DNA of 64,000 bases from Sciurus carolinensis (GCF_902686445.1 NC_062219.1:47829056-47893055); one strand, 5' to 3'. Positions 25,324-38,450 are shown, counted from the stretch's first letter. Notes: generated from the sequence alone by a model not told the origin. Program-made: numbers and translations.

Positions 25324-25331
25324 ACACACAC
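25283..25331. repeat. (TG)n microsatellite with inverted CA end
   Basis: About 20 TG units run into GACACACACG, so a snap-back hairpin is possible. CATA-rich simple sequence follows to about 25355. Confidence 0.95.
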
Positions 25332-27371
25332 GTACATGTACATACATACATATATGTTTATCTCCCCCTCCAAACACCCAAAAAAAGTAAGAAAATAATT
25401 CTTTCAAGGTCAAAACTTTAGTTCAACAAGACTTAGCCCCACATCATATAAAACACAGAAATAGAAATTACTAAAACATGAAAAAAGTCCTTAGGTTGAA
25501 CCATATGGAACTGCCAATATTTGACTATTTTGATGTACAAAAATGGCAATTTCCCATGGTGCAGCCTAATATATTCCTGAATTCTGAAAAATGGAGGCAC
25601 TTATATTTGAATAAGACTTGATTCAAGGGAACTTAAAAATTGGAACAAAATGTTTACAACTTGAACTTTAAATGAAAAAAAAGTTCCTGCATATTATCTT
25701 TTTCTATTAGTTTGAACTCCAGTTGCACAGAGACTCTAGAAAACACTATGCTTAAAAATAAAGTGAGTGCACTCATTTGACAACTGATATTATGTCTCTG
25801 ATAGACTTAAATTCACCTTCGAGGTATCTGTGAGACTTTTAGAGCTGATCTTTGTATATATTCTATGTGAGAACATGATTTTAAAATATACCAAATTTTT
25901 ATGTGTATCATTTAACATATCTTATAAGAGCTAAAAACATATAAGGTTATAATTTTTATAAATTTGGAAGAATGCTTAATTCCAATTAACTCTACTACTT
26001 AAAACATTTATATGTGTATATTTGCATATGTACATATATATTCATATTTGTAACACATTTTATAAGTAAAACATACTTGGTTAATTGTTATATATTATAC
26101 TTCTTCAAATGATTAAGATTTTACTTGTTTTCCAAAAGCAATGTAGTTCAGCCATCTAGTGGTAAAGTATAAAGTAATGCTTTCTCTCTATTTTATTATG
26201 CTACCAAAAAGAACATGAACGGTATGGAAGAGAAATATAGGTTGTTTAAACCTACTGTTTCTTTCCTTTGGTGAGCTCACAAAGCTCAATCAAGAACTCA
26301 GCAGCATTTTCTTACTGGACCTTTAACTGTTCAAAATTAACATGGCCAAGTATTAATTTTAAACTTATTTTTATTATATTTTATGAGTTATGTAATTATA
26401 AAGCATTCTATCAAAAATTTAATTACCCTGACAAGTAGATGTGGCCCTATCTACACCTGCCAATACAAATCATAAACCTGTCAGGGATGTGGCATAGTTG
26501 AAATGGGCTTGAGATATAAAAGGCACAAAGCAATACAGAAGGCAGTACCACAGTTGCTGTGGGAGCAGAGGCAAAGGAATGGTCAAACTTGACCACAGCT
26601 TCTTGGAGATGTATTCTGGGTTAAACTGCAGAAGATGAAATAATTCACCATATGGACAGTGGGATATTCAGACACAATGATCTATGTATACAAAGATAAA
26701 GGAAAAAGAACATGGCACATTAAGAGACTTTCAAGTAATCTGCCATGATTACAACTAAGTCTACATATGTAAACATGGAGAAAGAGTCAGAGAAGGGGCA
26801 GGAAATCTACATTGTTTGTGACAAACTATGTTATAGCCCCTTCCCACCTTCTATGCTATTGTGTTTTCTCTCATGTCTTCATGTCTGTCTGTGCAAAGGA
26901 TCAATCATCTCCACACCAGATCCCTCTCTGGAACTCTAAGCCCACACAAACAAATAACTGAGGTTCAGCAGATACTTCCAACTCCACATATTTAAAGACA
27001 GAATCATCATTTTTCAAAGTTCAACTGATTTTCTTGTCCTCCAGATCTAAATGACTGGAGATACAAACCTTCAAATGATCAAGCTGAAAACCTCAAAGTC
27101 ATTCCTTTATTTCTACTCTCCCAATCAGAATGTAGGATCCTGTACAGTCTATCTCCTTACTATACCTTGTAAACCCCTTCTTTTTTTAACCCCTCTGGGA
27201 CTCCTGAGTTTAGCTATATATCTGTATCACTTTTTATCAGGAAAATGCTGATTGTCTCCTGACCCCTAACTGCCTTTATCTAATGCATTTCCAACAAGAC
27301 ATTGGAAATAAGGGACTGGAGAAGAGGCAAGTGATCCTAGGTAGGGAGCATATATAGGACAAAGTCCCATG
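25332..27371. other. Intronic sequence, no recognised gene
   Basis: AT-rich sequence with scattered TA-rich stretches (26005-26045). Apart from the CTCF-like motif at 26147 nothing stands out. Confidence 0.4.
26147..26162 (-). promoter_or_regulatory. CTCF-like motif
   Basis: The minus strand reads CCACTAGATGGCTGAA, close to the CTCF core consensus CCASYAGRKGGCRS from memory. It lies in the NT5DC1 intron, about 22 kb upstream of the COL10A1 promoter. Occupancy cannot be judged from sequence. Confidence 0.4.
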
Positions 27372-27560
27372 TGAGCTGGGTGTGGTGGCACATGCCTGTA
27401 ATCCCTGAGACTAGGAGGCAGAAGCAAGAGGAGCCTAAATTCAAGGCCAACCTAGGGAACTTAATGACACCCCATCTCAATAAATAAATAAAATTAAAAG
27501 AATTGGGAATATATCTCAGTGGTAGAGCATTCCTGGCTTCAATTCCCAGTATCAAAAAAA
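27372..27560 (+). mobile_element. B1-dID-like dimeric SINE
   Basis: The left half is 7SL-derived and B1/Alu-like (GCTGGGTGTGGTGGCACATG, then CCTGTAATCC). An A-rich linker (AATAAATAAATAAA) joins it to an ID-type right half (ATATCTCAGTGGTAGAGCA, TTCAATTCCCAGTA) and an A-rich tail. This dimer is typical of squirrel-related rodents. Diverged; no clear TSD. Confidence 0.85.
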
Positions 27561-27901
27561 CAAAAAACAAAATCAAATTTGTTTGAGAATGTAGGTAGTT
27601 TCTGTAGTACAAAGAAAAGGACCCCACATAGGACCTTTAGAAATCCCAATACTCTTTAGATGAGCAAATGAAAGAATAATTCAGGAAACAAGACAAAAAA
27701 AGAAAGTCCTTGTTGATAGGGAAAGCAGGAGAGACAGAGGCAGTAAGAAATCCAAAAGAGGAGAGGGCTTTGAGAAAGGGTGATTCATAAAGCGAGATGT
27801 GTGGAAGAACGGCAATGGCAACATGGCTAATGAAAGCAGTTTGCTGGATGTAGCAATCTGAAGTTTCTGATTGACCTTATCAAAAACAGGATGGTGAGTC
27901 G
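27561..27901. other. Intronic sequence, no recognised features
   Basis: Purine-rich spacer between two B1-dID SINEs, with nothing coding. Confidence 0.45.
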
Positions 27902-28107
27902 GGCACAGTGACATATGCCTGTATGTCCCAGCAACTCAGGAGGTTGAGGCAGGAAGATTTCAAGTTTGAGACCAGCCTCAGTCACTTAGTGAGGCCCCAA
28001 GCAACACAAGTGAGAACCTGTCTTAAAATAAAAAATAAAAAGGGCTGGGGATGTGACTCAGCGGTTAAGCACCCCTAGGTTCCAGCTCTGGTACCAAACA
28101 AACAAAC

Positions 28108-28138
<31 letters not shown>

Positions 28139-28157
28139 CAAAACAGAAAACAAAACC
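27902..28157 (+). mobile_element. B1-dID-like SINE with (AAAC)n tail
   Basis: The B1-like half (GCACAGTGACATATGCCTGT, CAGCAACTCAGGAGGTTGAG, GAGACCAGCCTCAG) is joined through AAAATAAAAAATAAAAAG to an ID half (GGCTGGGGATGTGACTCAG). It ends in a long (AAAC/AAAAC)n tail at 28095-28157. Confidence 0.88.
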
Positions 28158-29273
28158 GAGGTGATGGCAAGAACTGTATTAGAGTTGTAAAAAAAAAAAA
28201 ACAAAAAACAAAACAAACTACAACAAAAAACTCCCAGGAAACAGAAAAGTATTGGACAATCTAAGGAAGCAGTACTGCTGTGAAGAAAGGGAGGGAAAGA
28301 GGAAAGAGAAGGAACTGTAGGTGGTAGGTTCTCTTCCTGCTTTACAGCATGCACAGTCTTGAAGATCTTAAAGAGCTCCAACAAGGATGTGCCGAAGATG
28401 GGACAGAGAATAAAAGTCCTAAGAAAGGCAGCGGGGGATGAATCCAGTACTCAGCAGGCAGACTGCCTTGGAGAAAGAGCAGGGCAGCTCACTCTCCGAC
28501 ACAGTGGTATGGGGTAATCACCCTCACAGGTGACTTTAAAGGTAGAGGGGAGAGGAGATGAAAAAATTATCTAATGTGTTTTCCTTGTTTTTGAAACAAG
28601 AGGCAAAGGGACATACCACGGTGAAGAAGTAGAGTCAGCATGAAAGGGATGGATGTTAAGAGGTAAAAGAAGCAGGCAACTGCTGCTGCCCCGTTAGAGT
28701 TAAAACACTCATCATCGTTAGATGAAGAAAAAAAAAATAGTTACCCCTCTATCTCCCAATCATCCACTCTCATTTCAAATTCTGAACCTTTAAACTCATC
28801 TGCCACTTACATTTCAGAAGTTAACTATATTGAAATGATAATGAAAATGAAGACAGTGCATCCTCCTTTTAAAGGAGACTATAAATACGAACTTGATTCT
28901 CTCTCCTCCAAAATTTCCATTTCTCCTTGTCCTCTGGAAGGAAGGGCGTACCAGAATCAACTAGGTCACTGTAATCCTGCATCTTAGTCAAGAGAACTCA
29001 GTGAAATAAAATAGTTGTTTTCAATGAAGTTGGCATCAATTACTGCCCAAATAACATGTCCTTACAAAGCTTTAGAAGACAAAATAAACATGTTGGTGTT
29101 CCAGAAACAAAAGAATATTTGATGAGACAAAACTATCAGTTTAAAAATGTCTCAATAATCAAGAAAAGAGTTATTATTCACAGGCTATAGTGAAGTATTT
29201 TGTTGCTGCTATTTTTTAAACTGAAAGTTTGTTTGCTGTGGTAGTCTAAGCTGGTTTTTATTTTAGACAAGTT
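28158..29273. other. Intronic sequence, no recognised features
   Basis: A-rich simple sequence at 28188-28215, otherwise unassigned. No exon-like frame. Confidence 0.4.
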
Positions 29274-29290
29274 AAAATGAATAGTCTTTT

Positions 29291-29497
29291 TTTGTTGGGG
29301 AGGGTACTGGGGATTGAACTCAGGGGCACTCGATCACTGAGCTACATCCTTAGTCCTATTTTGTATTTTATTTAGAGACAGGGTCTCACTGACTTGCTTG
29401 ATGCCTCACTTTTGTTGAGACTAGCTTTGAATTCATGATCCTCCTGCCTCAGCCTCCTGAGCCACTGGGATTACAGGCTTGTGCCGCCACACTGGGC
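29291..29497 (-). mobile_element. B1-dID-like SINE, antisense
   Basis: The plus strand begins with the T-rich tail, then GGTACTGGGGATTGAACTCAG (ID half), a 'tattttgtattttatttagagacagggtctcac' linker region and the B1-like half ending in 'cactgggattacaggcttgtgccgccac'. A target-site duplication with one mismatch flanks it: AAAATGAATAGTCTTT (29274-29289) and AAAATGAACAGTCTTT (29498-29513). Confidence 0.9.
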
Positions 29498-29513
29498 AAA
29501 ATGAACAGTCTTT

Positions 29514-32500
29514 ATTAGAATTACAAATGTGACATAGGAATATAAAGCAAAAATTTCTAACACACTATCTATAATTATACTTAACCCTAAATTTAACAAT
29601 CCCACATGTTTTTCAATATTTACATGTATTATTTTTTCTAGATGACATCATGAATTTTTAAATACACCACAGACCACATATAGATTACTTAAGTATTAAT
29701 AGCCTGACATTAACAAACCTAAAGAAGGAATATCATATAAATGCTCAATATATTTCAAGTGAGCAAATAAATGAATTAAGGGAATAAAATTTGGGTCTTT
29801 TAACCATACAATCACTTAGAAGATATAAATCAGAAGCAGTATAACTTAAAAACATAAAGAATTTTTCTTTCTGCAAAATTTGTTTTGAAAAACAAATTAC
29901 GCAAGAAAAACATGCATTGTATAAAGGTATCTGCACATATGAATGAGAACCAAAATGCTGGTCAAAAGGCCCACACAGACTGTCTTGAAGATGCGAGGGT
30001 GGGTGGTCTGCATACAAGTAGATGGTGCAGACACCAAGGCTGGCCAGGATGACTGACCAAAGGCAAAAGGGGAGTGGTCAGGTGAAATAAGTTGCAATTA
30101 AGAGCTGCAAATTCAAATCCCTGGGCAAATTCAGAAAGATACATAAATCCAGAGATGTCAAGATTTCAATCGATGGGATAACATTTTTAAATGCCATAGT
30201 CTTCAAATGCCATCTTATTCACTCATTTATCAAAGTCCTAAAATCACATAACATGAAAGTTTCTACTCATAAAAATATAAATGTCAATCACAGTATCTAA
30301 CTTAACTTATATAATGACTAAATGTGAATGCTGTATATATGACTTATAATTTTGGTAGTATTCCCAAACTCACATTTATTACTAGATAAATAATACTCCA
30401 AGACTCTCCAGCTTTCCAACTTTGATATTCTATTAAATTATAATATGACAGAAAACAACAGCAAGTAATATCAAATAAAAATAAAATTACTAAATACTGT
30501 TAGATTAATGCCTCAATCTCTAAAAGTAAGGGAAAGTGCCTAAAAGTCATTCTTGTCTAGTTACTTCTCTCCATTTTCACTATACCATTTAATCCAAGAC
30601 CTCATTTTCTTAACCCGACCATTGACTCCCTTATTATGTTCTCCATAGTGCAGCCTGGAATTATCTTTTAAAAACACTCATCTAATTAGGCCACTCTTCT
30701 ACAAAACTCCTTCAAGTTTTGGTCTCTTGTTGCCTTTGTAAAAGACCAGCCTCTGTGACAGGGCCAACAAAAAACTACACAATCCAGCTCATAAACACTC
30801 TGAGTCTCAATGCACACAGCCTACATGCCTCTTTTCTGCTGCTCCCCATAGCTTGGAAGCAATCATCAAAGGGAGATACTACAGAGAAGGAGGGCATAAC
30901 AATATGCCAACACATTCAACTGTACCCACCTATGTGTGGGGAGGTGGGCAGGAACTGTAGATAAAAGTCTGGAGCCCTAATCCTGATTCTTTGTATAAAT
31001 CAAATTCCATATCTCAATTTCTTTACCTCTAAAGAAAGAGGACTTTTTGAAAACACCTCTATTTGAATCCTCAAGCTCTGATTCCATAACTCTTTTCAAC
31101 ATTTCTTGTACATGGAGATTTCAGATTCAAGGGTTTTACCTCAAACCTCCACAGGATTTGTTGCATCAACATTAAGTTCAACTTTTTTCTTTTTTAATCA
31201 GTGTCTGCAGTAGGCATTTGAGCTCTTTAGAAAATAACTATTTCACCAAAATCTAGATACCCTTTTGACGGCTGTCCTTTGATTCACCTTTATTAAAAGC
31301 AACAGTGCTATGTACTTCACTATTGAAATACCACACTGTTTTGAAAGCTCCATCTCAGACTCAACTTATTTATTCTACTGAAGAAGCCTTTGAATAGGTC
31401 ACTGTTCTGTTAATACTGGCATGGAAATAATTTAGAAGATTATAATCCTAAAAATTCAGAGTCAGTCCAGTAAAGACATAATGTCTATTTGATTTCCTGT
31501 CACACATAGTGGGAGGAAGCTTAAGTTAGTGTATAGAAATGGCTTACATTACTCTGAAATTTCAGTGATAAAAACAGATACTTAAGCTATTAATTATGAA
31601 AATATTCTCAATTAAAAACTTTTGAAGTCACCAAGTAAATTGTGTTGAATTTACTAATAATATCATCTACACCTTCAAATTCAAAACCAAATGTATAATT
31701 ACCCCCAAATGCCCTGTCCAGAAAAATAAATTTTGAGAATTTTATTGACTTAAGTGCACTGTGTGTATCCATGGATTATGTACCTGTCTTATAAGAAAGA
31801 AAAATTTAGGACATGTAAAAAAAGTTGAAAATCCAAACATCTAGAAAAAATTTACAAAAAATGGTCAATTCCCATCACTTAAATGTTTAGTATGTTTTAG
31901 TGATTAAAAACAAAAAGCACACATACACACACAAAGAACTGGCTCTGTAGAATATGCTGCAAACTTATATATCAATGTCATGTGATATTTATTTATTGAA
32001 AATATTTCTTTGGTTAGATATTTATTATCATTTCATTTTGATTTACTTATGGAAATAACTGCCTATAAAGTCAATCACTCAATAAATGGTTTTAAAAAAT
32101 CAGTATATTAAAGCATACCTCAGTATTAAACTTTACTTGGGTCATCTGCTTCCTTCCAGTAGAGAAAAATAAGAAAAACAAAAAATTCCTCAAAAAAACA
32201 TTTTAGTTATTAACAAGTTTGGCATATGAACTATCCAACTTTATTTCTTCCCTAACAAAAAAACTTGTGCAATGAAAAAAATACATATAACAAACATATT
32301 AATACTTCTATTAACATGTTCACATTTCCAGAATACAATGAAAATCGATATTCACAATGATCTCAAGCAAAAAATGTACAGTAACTATAATTATAGGGTT
32401 AACTGTTACCTATAACTGTATTCAAATCCACCAAAGAGGAGGTAATCTTTGGAAGGTATGTTCTATAAGTTGCAATAAAAACAAATGGCTACTTTGTCTT

Positions 32501-32710
32501 TTTCAAAAGATTGTTAAAAATATTTTGACTGTTAAAAATTTTTTTTGGAACAGAATATACTTCTACAAGATATGATATTCTAAATGTAAAGACAGGAATA
32601 AATGAGAAGTATCCCTCTAACCTCTGCCCCCAAATTACTCAATTCCCCTCTCAAAGCAATCATTCTTTCCAGTTTCTTTCCATCTTTAGGCAAGGTATAC
32701 TGGATATTCT
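29514..32710. other. Intronic sequence, mostly unassigned
   Basis: A minus-strand stretch at about 29895-30140 has overlapping open frames with hydrophobic character and slightly higher GC. It could be a decayed coding fragment, but I cannot name a parent gene. The remaining sequence is AT-rich and featureless. Confidence 0.35.
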
Positions 32711-32794
32711 TTTTTGTGTATAGGGCTGGGGATTGAACCCAGGGCTTCACACATGCCAGGCAAGTTTTCTACCACTAAGCTATATCTCTAGCCT
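32711..32794 (-). mobile_element. ID-type SINE, antisense
   Basis: The plus strand shows a short T-rich tail, GGGCTGGGGATTGAACCCAG and GGCTTCACACATGCCAGGCA, then CTACCACTAAGCTATATC. This is the reverse complement of the ID body with its B and A boxes. Short flanking GATATTCTT copies (about 32703-32711 and 32797-32805) may be the TSD. Confidence 0.8.
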
Positions 32795-32805
32795 GAGATA
32801 TTCTT

Positions 32806-34169
32806 AATATATCAATCATTTGTATGTATTCTACCCAGATGTTTTCATATGCTCTAATTTATACAAATTTTTTCTACTACATATGTTCTGGATGTCCTTT
32901 CATAGTTTATAATGAGGTTTCTTTGTCTTTTTAATGTCTACTTAATGTATCATTGTATAGAGATACAAAATGTACCTAGTCCTTTGTTCATAAAATATTT
33001 GAGTAGTTTCCTATTGCTATTAACAAGGTGCAAAAATAAATGTATATATAATATAAATCATTAAGTATAATTTATTATAAATGGAATTCTTGGATGGGAG
33101 TATGGACATTTACAATTATTGAAGTTCATATTAACTTACACTTCCTGTCATAGTTCCTATTTGCAATTTCTATTTTTGTTGTTGTTTTTAAAAATTAGAA
33201 TAGAACCTTACTTGTGGACTAAATATTTTAAAAATGATTTTACACATTAAAGTATGCAAAAAATTTTGGTACATTAATCTTGACTTTTATCATGTAAGAT
33301 TTTTTTTAAATGTCAAATAGTTTGTAATCAAAAGAAACTGTTTAACTTAATATTTATATGGAATAACTTCAGCATTACAAATGAAAAACTAAAACAAATA
33401 CCATTTAAACTTGCATTTATATTACAATTTTATGTTGGTTACATTTTTTTGAGAGACAGTGTAGGATAAAACAATGTGCTTGGAATTTCTAGAAAAGTAT
33501 ACTGTCCTTACTTTATGAAAACGACCCTGTTCTATACAGAGAATGCATTTGAGACATTTCTCTAGCTGGGATGAGAGCCCCTGTTGCTTGATATAGGTTC
33601 CTTTCAGATCATTAGTCCACACCTGGGAGATAAAGGGGATGACGGTCTATGGCTGGGGGTGGGCAGGAGCCCATATGACCTCATTAACACCATGTTCACT
33701 CTGAGTCACAGAATCCTCCAAATGAGCATCCATCAGATGACCAGAAAACGTGGTGGTTTTTGAAGCTCTGATATCTATATTACACAGAACTGATATTTTT
33801 AAAACCACATACAATCTTGTTTTAACAAAATAGCTTTCACATTCAGTTTTAAGCAATTTCTTATGAATAATCTGTACAGCTTTGCATAGGTTTAAAACCA
33901 TGACTATTTCCTGCTTTGTGAACTGTTCTTATACTTCTTTTACTACTCAATTGGATTACTGTTTTGTTTTTAATACTTTTCTAAGAACCTCTTTATTATT
34001 AGCCCCTTATCTATTATATAAGCTGAAATTTTTTCTATGTTGTTATTTATCTTTCATTTTGCTTGTATTTTTTTCATATGAAGAATTTTTATAATGTCAG
34101 AATCACATTTCTTTTATGATTTCCGGGTCTGAGGTCACAATTCAAATGACTTTCTAACTCCAGGATTTG

Positions 34170-34200
<31 letters not shown>

Positions 34201-37107
34201 CATATATATATTGTACATATATAAATTTTTCCCCTTTATTTTCCACTGGTCATTTGAAATTTTTTTTTATTGCTTATATCTTTAATCTCTGTGGAATTTG
34301 TTTTGATACTAGGTGTGAGGTAAGACAAAATTTTATATTTTCTGATGACAGTCCACAGGTCAAATGCTTATTAAATAACCTATTTTTTTTTCACTACTTT
34401 GAAATGCTACCTTTACCATACACTAAATTTCCCAGGCCCTTTCAATTTATTTCTGGGCTTTCTAATCAGTTTGAATAGTATGAATTTTAAATAATACATA
34501 TCGAAAAGAATTTATAGTATACTAAAATTTAAGAAACATAAATTATGTTGTTTCATAATTATAGGAAACTATGTGATACAGATAAAATAAATATCTCTTC
34601 TAGCCTTAACTCTAATTTGCTAATTCATTTTACAATAATTCATCTCACCTTTCCTTTCCTTTGACACATACATTCTTTAAGGAGAAAGTTTCAAAGTGAC
34701 CAGCTAAGAATTTCCCTGGCTTTAACCCAAAGACAGTTCATTCCCTCATTGTGAGTGAGGCAACTCCAATTACTTAAGTCCCACAGCTTCAGAGAAATTT
34801 CTTCTTCCCTCTTTTAGCTGAACCTGAGAGGTAAAGCATGAACAAGTCCATTTAGTAAGTGAACATCATCGACTGATGCCATTTACTCAAAAAGCAGAGT
34901 CAACTTTTTTCTGCATCTTGGATAATGCTTTATTTGATTTGATTCCCTTTAATCATACACTAGGCTCAAATTTCAAATTACTTATATTCCCTTATCCTAT
35001 CCCAGGGATTTTCTTTGCCTCATATTCTGCCCACCACACAAAATATAAAAAATTTTTTTTCTTACTGCTACACTATAACCATGAAAACAAGTTAAGACGT
35101 GGGACATGTGGCTGGTAAGCATGCTCATGTTAACTGATGGGGAAGAGAAAGACATCCCTCTCTGCTGTGCTTCCCCCAAAAGCAAATAGGGGAAAACATC
35201 TGACTGGTATAGTGCACTGTGGAAAAACTAGACTTGCACACCAAATTAAAATAATAATCAAACAAACACAAAACTCTGGGCAGGTGTCCACTGTTCTTAG
35301 ATACCATCACAAAAATGTTAAAAGAAGTTGAAAAGGTACAAAAAAATTCTCCTTGATTCGTTTACAAATGTAATTTTCAGCTCAGTCACACAATTAATGT
35401 TTTAAAGCTGAAACGGTATCTAAACAAGAGACTGGATGACTAAAAAACTAAAAATGAATAATAAGTTTAAAATGAAACAAGTTATTTTTATATTTTATTG
35501 GGTGAGAATGTAAATCTGATTTTTAAATCACTGAGAATAATTTAAAGAAAGCTCTAAAATACTGAGTGGATTATATAATATGGTAAATAAATAATTATTA
35601 GATAAGCAATGAAGAGAAAATCATCTCAAGAACAAATCATAAATTTACAATAGCAGGACTTCTAACAAAAGAACAGGGATCTATTTTAATATCTTAAATG
35701 AAAGTGAACCTTACGGATCTGTCATCAAACAATGATATTACCACTGTCTTTATTAAGGGATAATATATGAACAGAGAAGGTTTTTCATTTTGAAAAGCAG
35801 CATTCCTTTTTTAACCACTGATTGTTATTATTTTTTTAGAATTTCACATGAAGAGTTATTGAACTCAGACGTTAGTAAGTCAGGTATCTGGTGGTACATT
35901 CAATAAACTGTATCTCATCTTTCTTAACAAATTCATTTAGAGGCATTTAATAGTAAGCAATTATCAACTGTCTTCCATAACATAACACTTTGCAGAGCAA
36001 GAGAGAATTTAAAGAATTAGAGGGAGGATTTTAATTCATTATGACATCTCAAACATATATGGCTTCCATGTTCTATAAATTTGCTGACATACTAAAACAC
36101 ATTCCATTTCTTGTATGTCAATCTGATCAAACCTGTGACAGATACATTTATCCTGAAACTATTTTAACACCACAGTCCAGTGGAATCCTTTTTCCTTGAG
36201 TTATCTCTCCACCACTGGCAACTAGTATATTTTAAAACAAATCCAACAGTTTCCAAAAAGTTTTACGAAGGACAGTCAGTGCCATCAGACAGATCGCTTG
36301 TTTGAAAGTCTGCTTCTGAACTACGTGCCGAACAGCAGCTTCATTCTCCATCCTGTGTATTTGCCACTGGGATGGGGTGAAGGAGCTCAGAGTCATCGGG
36401 GACAAATACCACTGGCTTGCCACTCCTGGTTTACTTTCTGCTATCACACCCTTCCCTTAAGGATTATATTAATGGTGTGAGGTCTAAATAACAGTTGTCC
36501 CAAAGTCTGGTGTGGATTACAAATAAACTCTCCAAGAGTCCATTTACTAGCTTATTGGAAGTCAAGATTAATTTAAATACATCCAAATATTTGAGTTCTA
36601 AACTTAGAGTTGTTTTAAAAATAATATAGAAAACCAGGAAAAACAAATTCAATAAATATATTTAGCAGCTCAGTATATGTGAATGGAAACTGATATTCTC
36701 CTTTAAGTTTATATTTTAATGTTATAATAAGAATATTCAACTTTATACTTTCTATTATAATAAGGATTCTAGTTATATAAAATCCCAGGAAATATTTACT
36801 TCTGAATGGAGACTGGCTGATACAACTAATAAAAGAGCTCTGGATAGACTTATTATAAAAATACAAATGATCATATTTATTTGACAATGACAAAGATCAT
36901 AATAAAAAAGCTCCCAATCTGTTTGTTTTTCTCAAATTATAAAAAGGTTACATCATTTTACCCACTTCTGTATATTTATAGAAGGTTATAAATATCTTAC
37001 TAATTGTTCTAGATTAATACCTATTAGAGAAAAATCAAATGTTACTATAAATTCAGTCATGTTACAATAAATGATACTTATTATTATTGTTATTACTATT
37101 TTGTTAA
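32806..37107. other. Intronic sequence, no recognised gene
   Basis: Long AT-rich tract. Frames around 33422-33901 and 36232-36480 are open on the minus strand but match no family that I recognise. Apart from the AT microsatellite at 34170 nothing can be supported. Confidence 0.35.
34170..34223. repeat. A-run plus (TA)n microsatellite
   Basis: A15 followed by about 12 TA units with a CATATATATATTGTACATATATA extension. Confidence 0.95.
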
Positions 37108-37273
37108 TGTTACTGGGGATTAAATCCAGGGCTCTTTATTAGTGAGTTAAGTCCTCAGTCCAATTTTTATTTTGAGACAAGGTCTCACTAAGTTGCTGAG
37201 ATTGGAATCAAACTTGTGATCCTCCTTTGCTTCCAAAGTTGCTGGGATGACAGGCAAGAACCAGTGCCCAGCT
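37108..37273 (-). mobile_element. Old B1-dID-like SINE, antisense
   Basis: On the plus strand 'gttactggggattaaatccagggctc' leads into 'ttttgagacaaggtctcactaagttgctgag' and ends with 'gctgggatgacaggcaagaaccagtgcccagc'. This is the reverse complement of an ID half plus a B1 half. It is more diverged than the other copies. Confidence 0.8.
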
Positions 37274-37419
37274 TAATACTAATCTTTATTTGATTACAGT
37301 GAAATGAATTTACCACAGTTAATTTTGTTGATGCATGACTTATTTAAAAAATTAAAAATCAGACACCAAAATATGTAGCACAGCAACATGTTGAATTAAT
37401 AGCAATAAAAGTTAACATA

Positions 37420-37725
37420 CAGACGGTCCCAGACTTATAATTGTTACACTTAATTTTTCTACTTTTGAAGGTCCAAAAGTAATGGGCATTCAGTAGAAAC
37501 TCTACTTTGAATATTGATCTTTTCCCCAGTTAGTGAAATGCAATACTGTCCTCCTCTCTTGTGATTCTGGGCAGTGGCACATCCCAGTCAGCCACCCAAT
37601 ACACTACCATGTATTATGCAACTAAGCTACAATGCTTGATGGGTTAGGTGCATTTTTTACTTATGATAGTAAAAATTACAATAGCGTTTCAGGATATAAT
37701 CTCACTATAAGTCAAAGAGTATCTG
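37420..37725. mobile_element. Tigger-like (pogo/mariner) DNA transposon remnant
   Basis: The element starts CAGACGGTCCCAGACTTATA, ends AAGTCAAAGAGTATCTG, and is flanked by TA on both sides (37418-37419 and 37726-37727), as expected for Tc1/mariner-type insertion. Internal text ('ggcattcagtagaaactctactttgaatattgatcttttcc' and 'ccagtcagccac') recalls a non-autonomous mammalian Tigger family from memory. No transposase is encoded. Confidence 0.7.
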
Positions 37726-37727
37726 TA

Positions 37728-38450
37728 TATACAATAGAATATTTTTTAGCCCTAAAAGGAAGGAAATCCTGTCATTTTAATATAACATGCATGAACCTGG
37801 AGGACATTATGCTAAAGGAAATAAAAAATGCACAGAAAGACAAATACTGCTTGATTTTACTTGTTTGCAGAATCAAAAGAAGTCTAACTGAGAAACAGAA
37901 AGCAGAATGGTATCTGCCAGTGAATGGAAGGTGAGGGAACAGGCAGATGTTGATCGGAGTACAAAGTTTTAGACATGCAGGATAAGTAAGTGCAGTAGAG
38001 GTAAGATACAGCATGGTGACTACAATGAACAACACTTCCTTAACAGCAGGACCTCTGCATTAGCAGGTTCTGAGTTCACATATTCAACTGACCGTGAAAC
38101 AAAAACATTCAGGAAAAAAAGTCTATTAGACATGTCTAGATGTTTCTTCTTGTCATAATTCTCAAAACAATGTAGTTTAACAATTTGTGGGGGTGGGGGA
38201 CAGATCCTGGAACCAATCTCCTAATGCTATGAAGAGACAACTGTATATTTAAAATTTATTAAAAGACTAGATCTTAAGTGTTCTTCACCACACATTCCAA
38301 CACAAATGGGAACTATGTGATGAATATGCTAATTAGCTTTGCTAAGGTAATCATTTCACAAAGAATACATATCCTAAAGTATCACACTGTATACAGTAAG
38401 TACATACAATTCTTTGTCAGTTATGCCTTGATAAAGTAGAAAAATATTTT
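37728..38450 (+). mobile_element. Ancient L1M 3' region, interrupted
   Basis: 'tatacaatagaatattttttagccctaaaagg' and 'catgaacctggaggacattatgctaa' come from the end of ORF2. The 3' UTR text resumes at about 38246-38450 ('tgatgaatatgctaattagcttt...gtaatcatttcacaaagaatac...ccttgataaagtagaaa'). A Tigger/MER2-like element (38044-38243) splits it. The 100-codon frame at 37632-37934 is residual L1. Confidence 0.75.
38044..38243. mobile_element. MER2/Tigger-like DNA transposon nested in L1M
   Basis: It begins CAGCAGGACCTCTGCATTAG, contains 'ttctgagttcacatattcaactgaccgtg' and 'aatgtagtttaacaa', and ends 'gatcctggaaccaatctcc...gagacaactg' next to TA (38244-38245). Both ends resemble non-autonomous Tigger/MER2 elements from memory. 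It must postdate the L1M that it splits. Confidence 0.65.

Noticed and set aside
33422..33901. Two adjacent minus-strand frames (66 and 84 codons) as a possible decayed gene
   Set aside because: No family match that I recognise. There is a stop between them and no retrocopy hallmarks.
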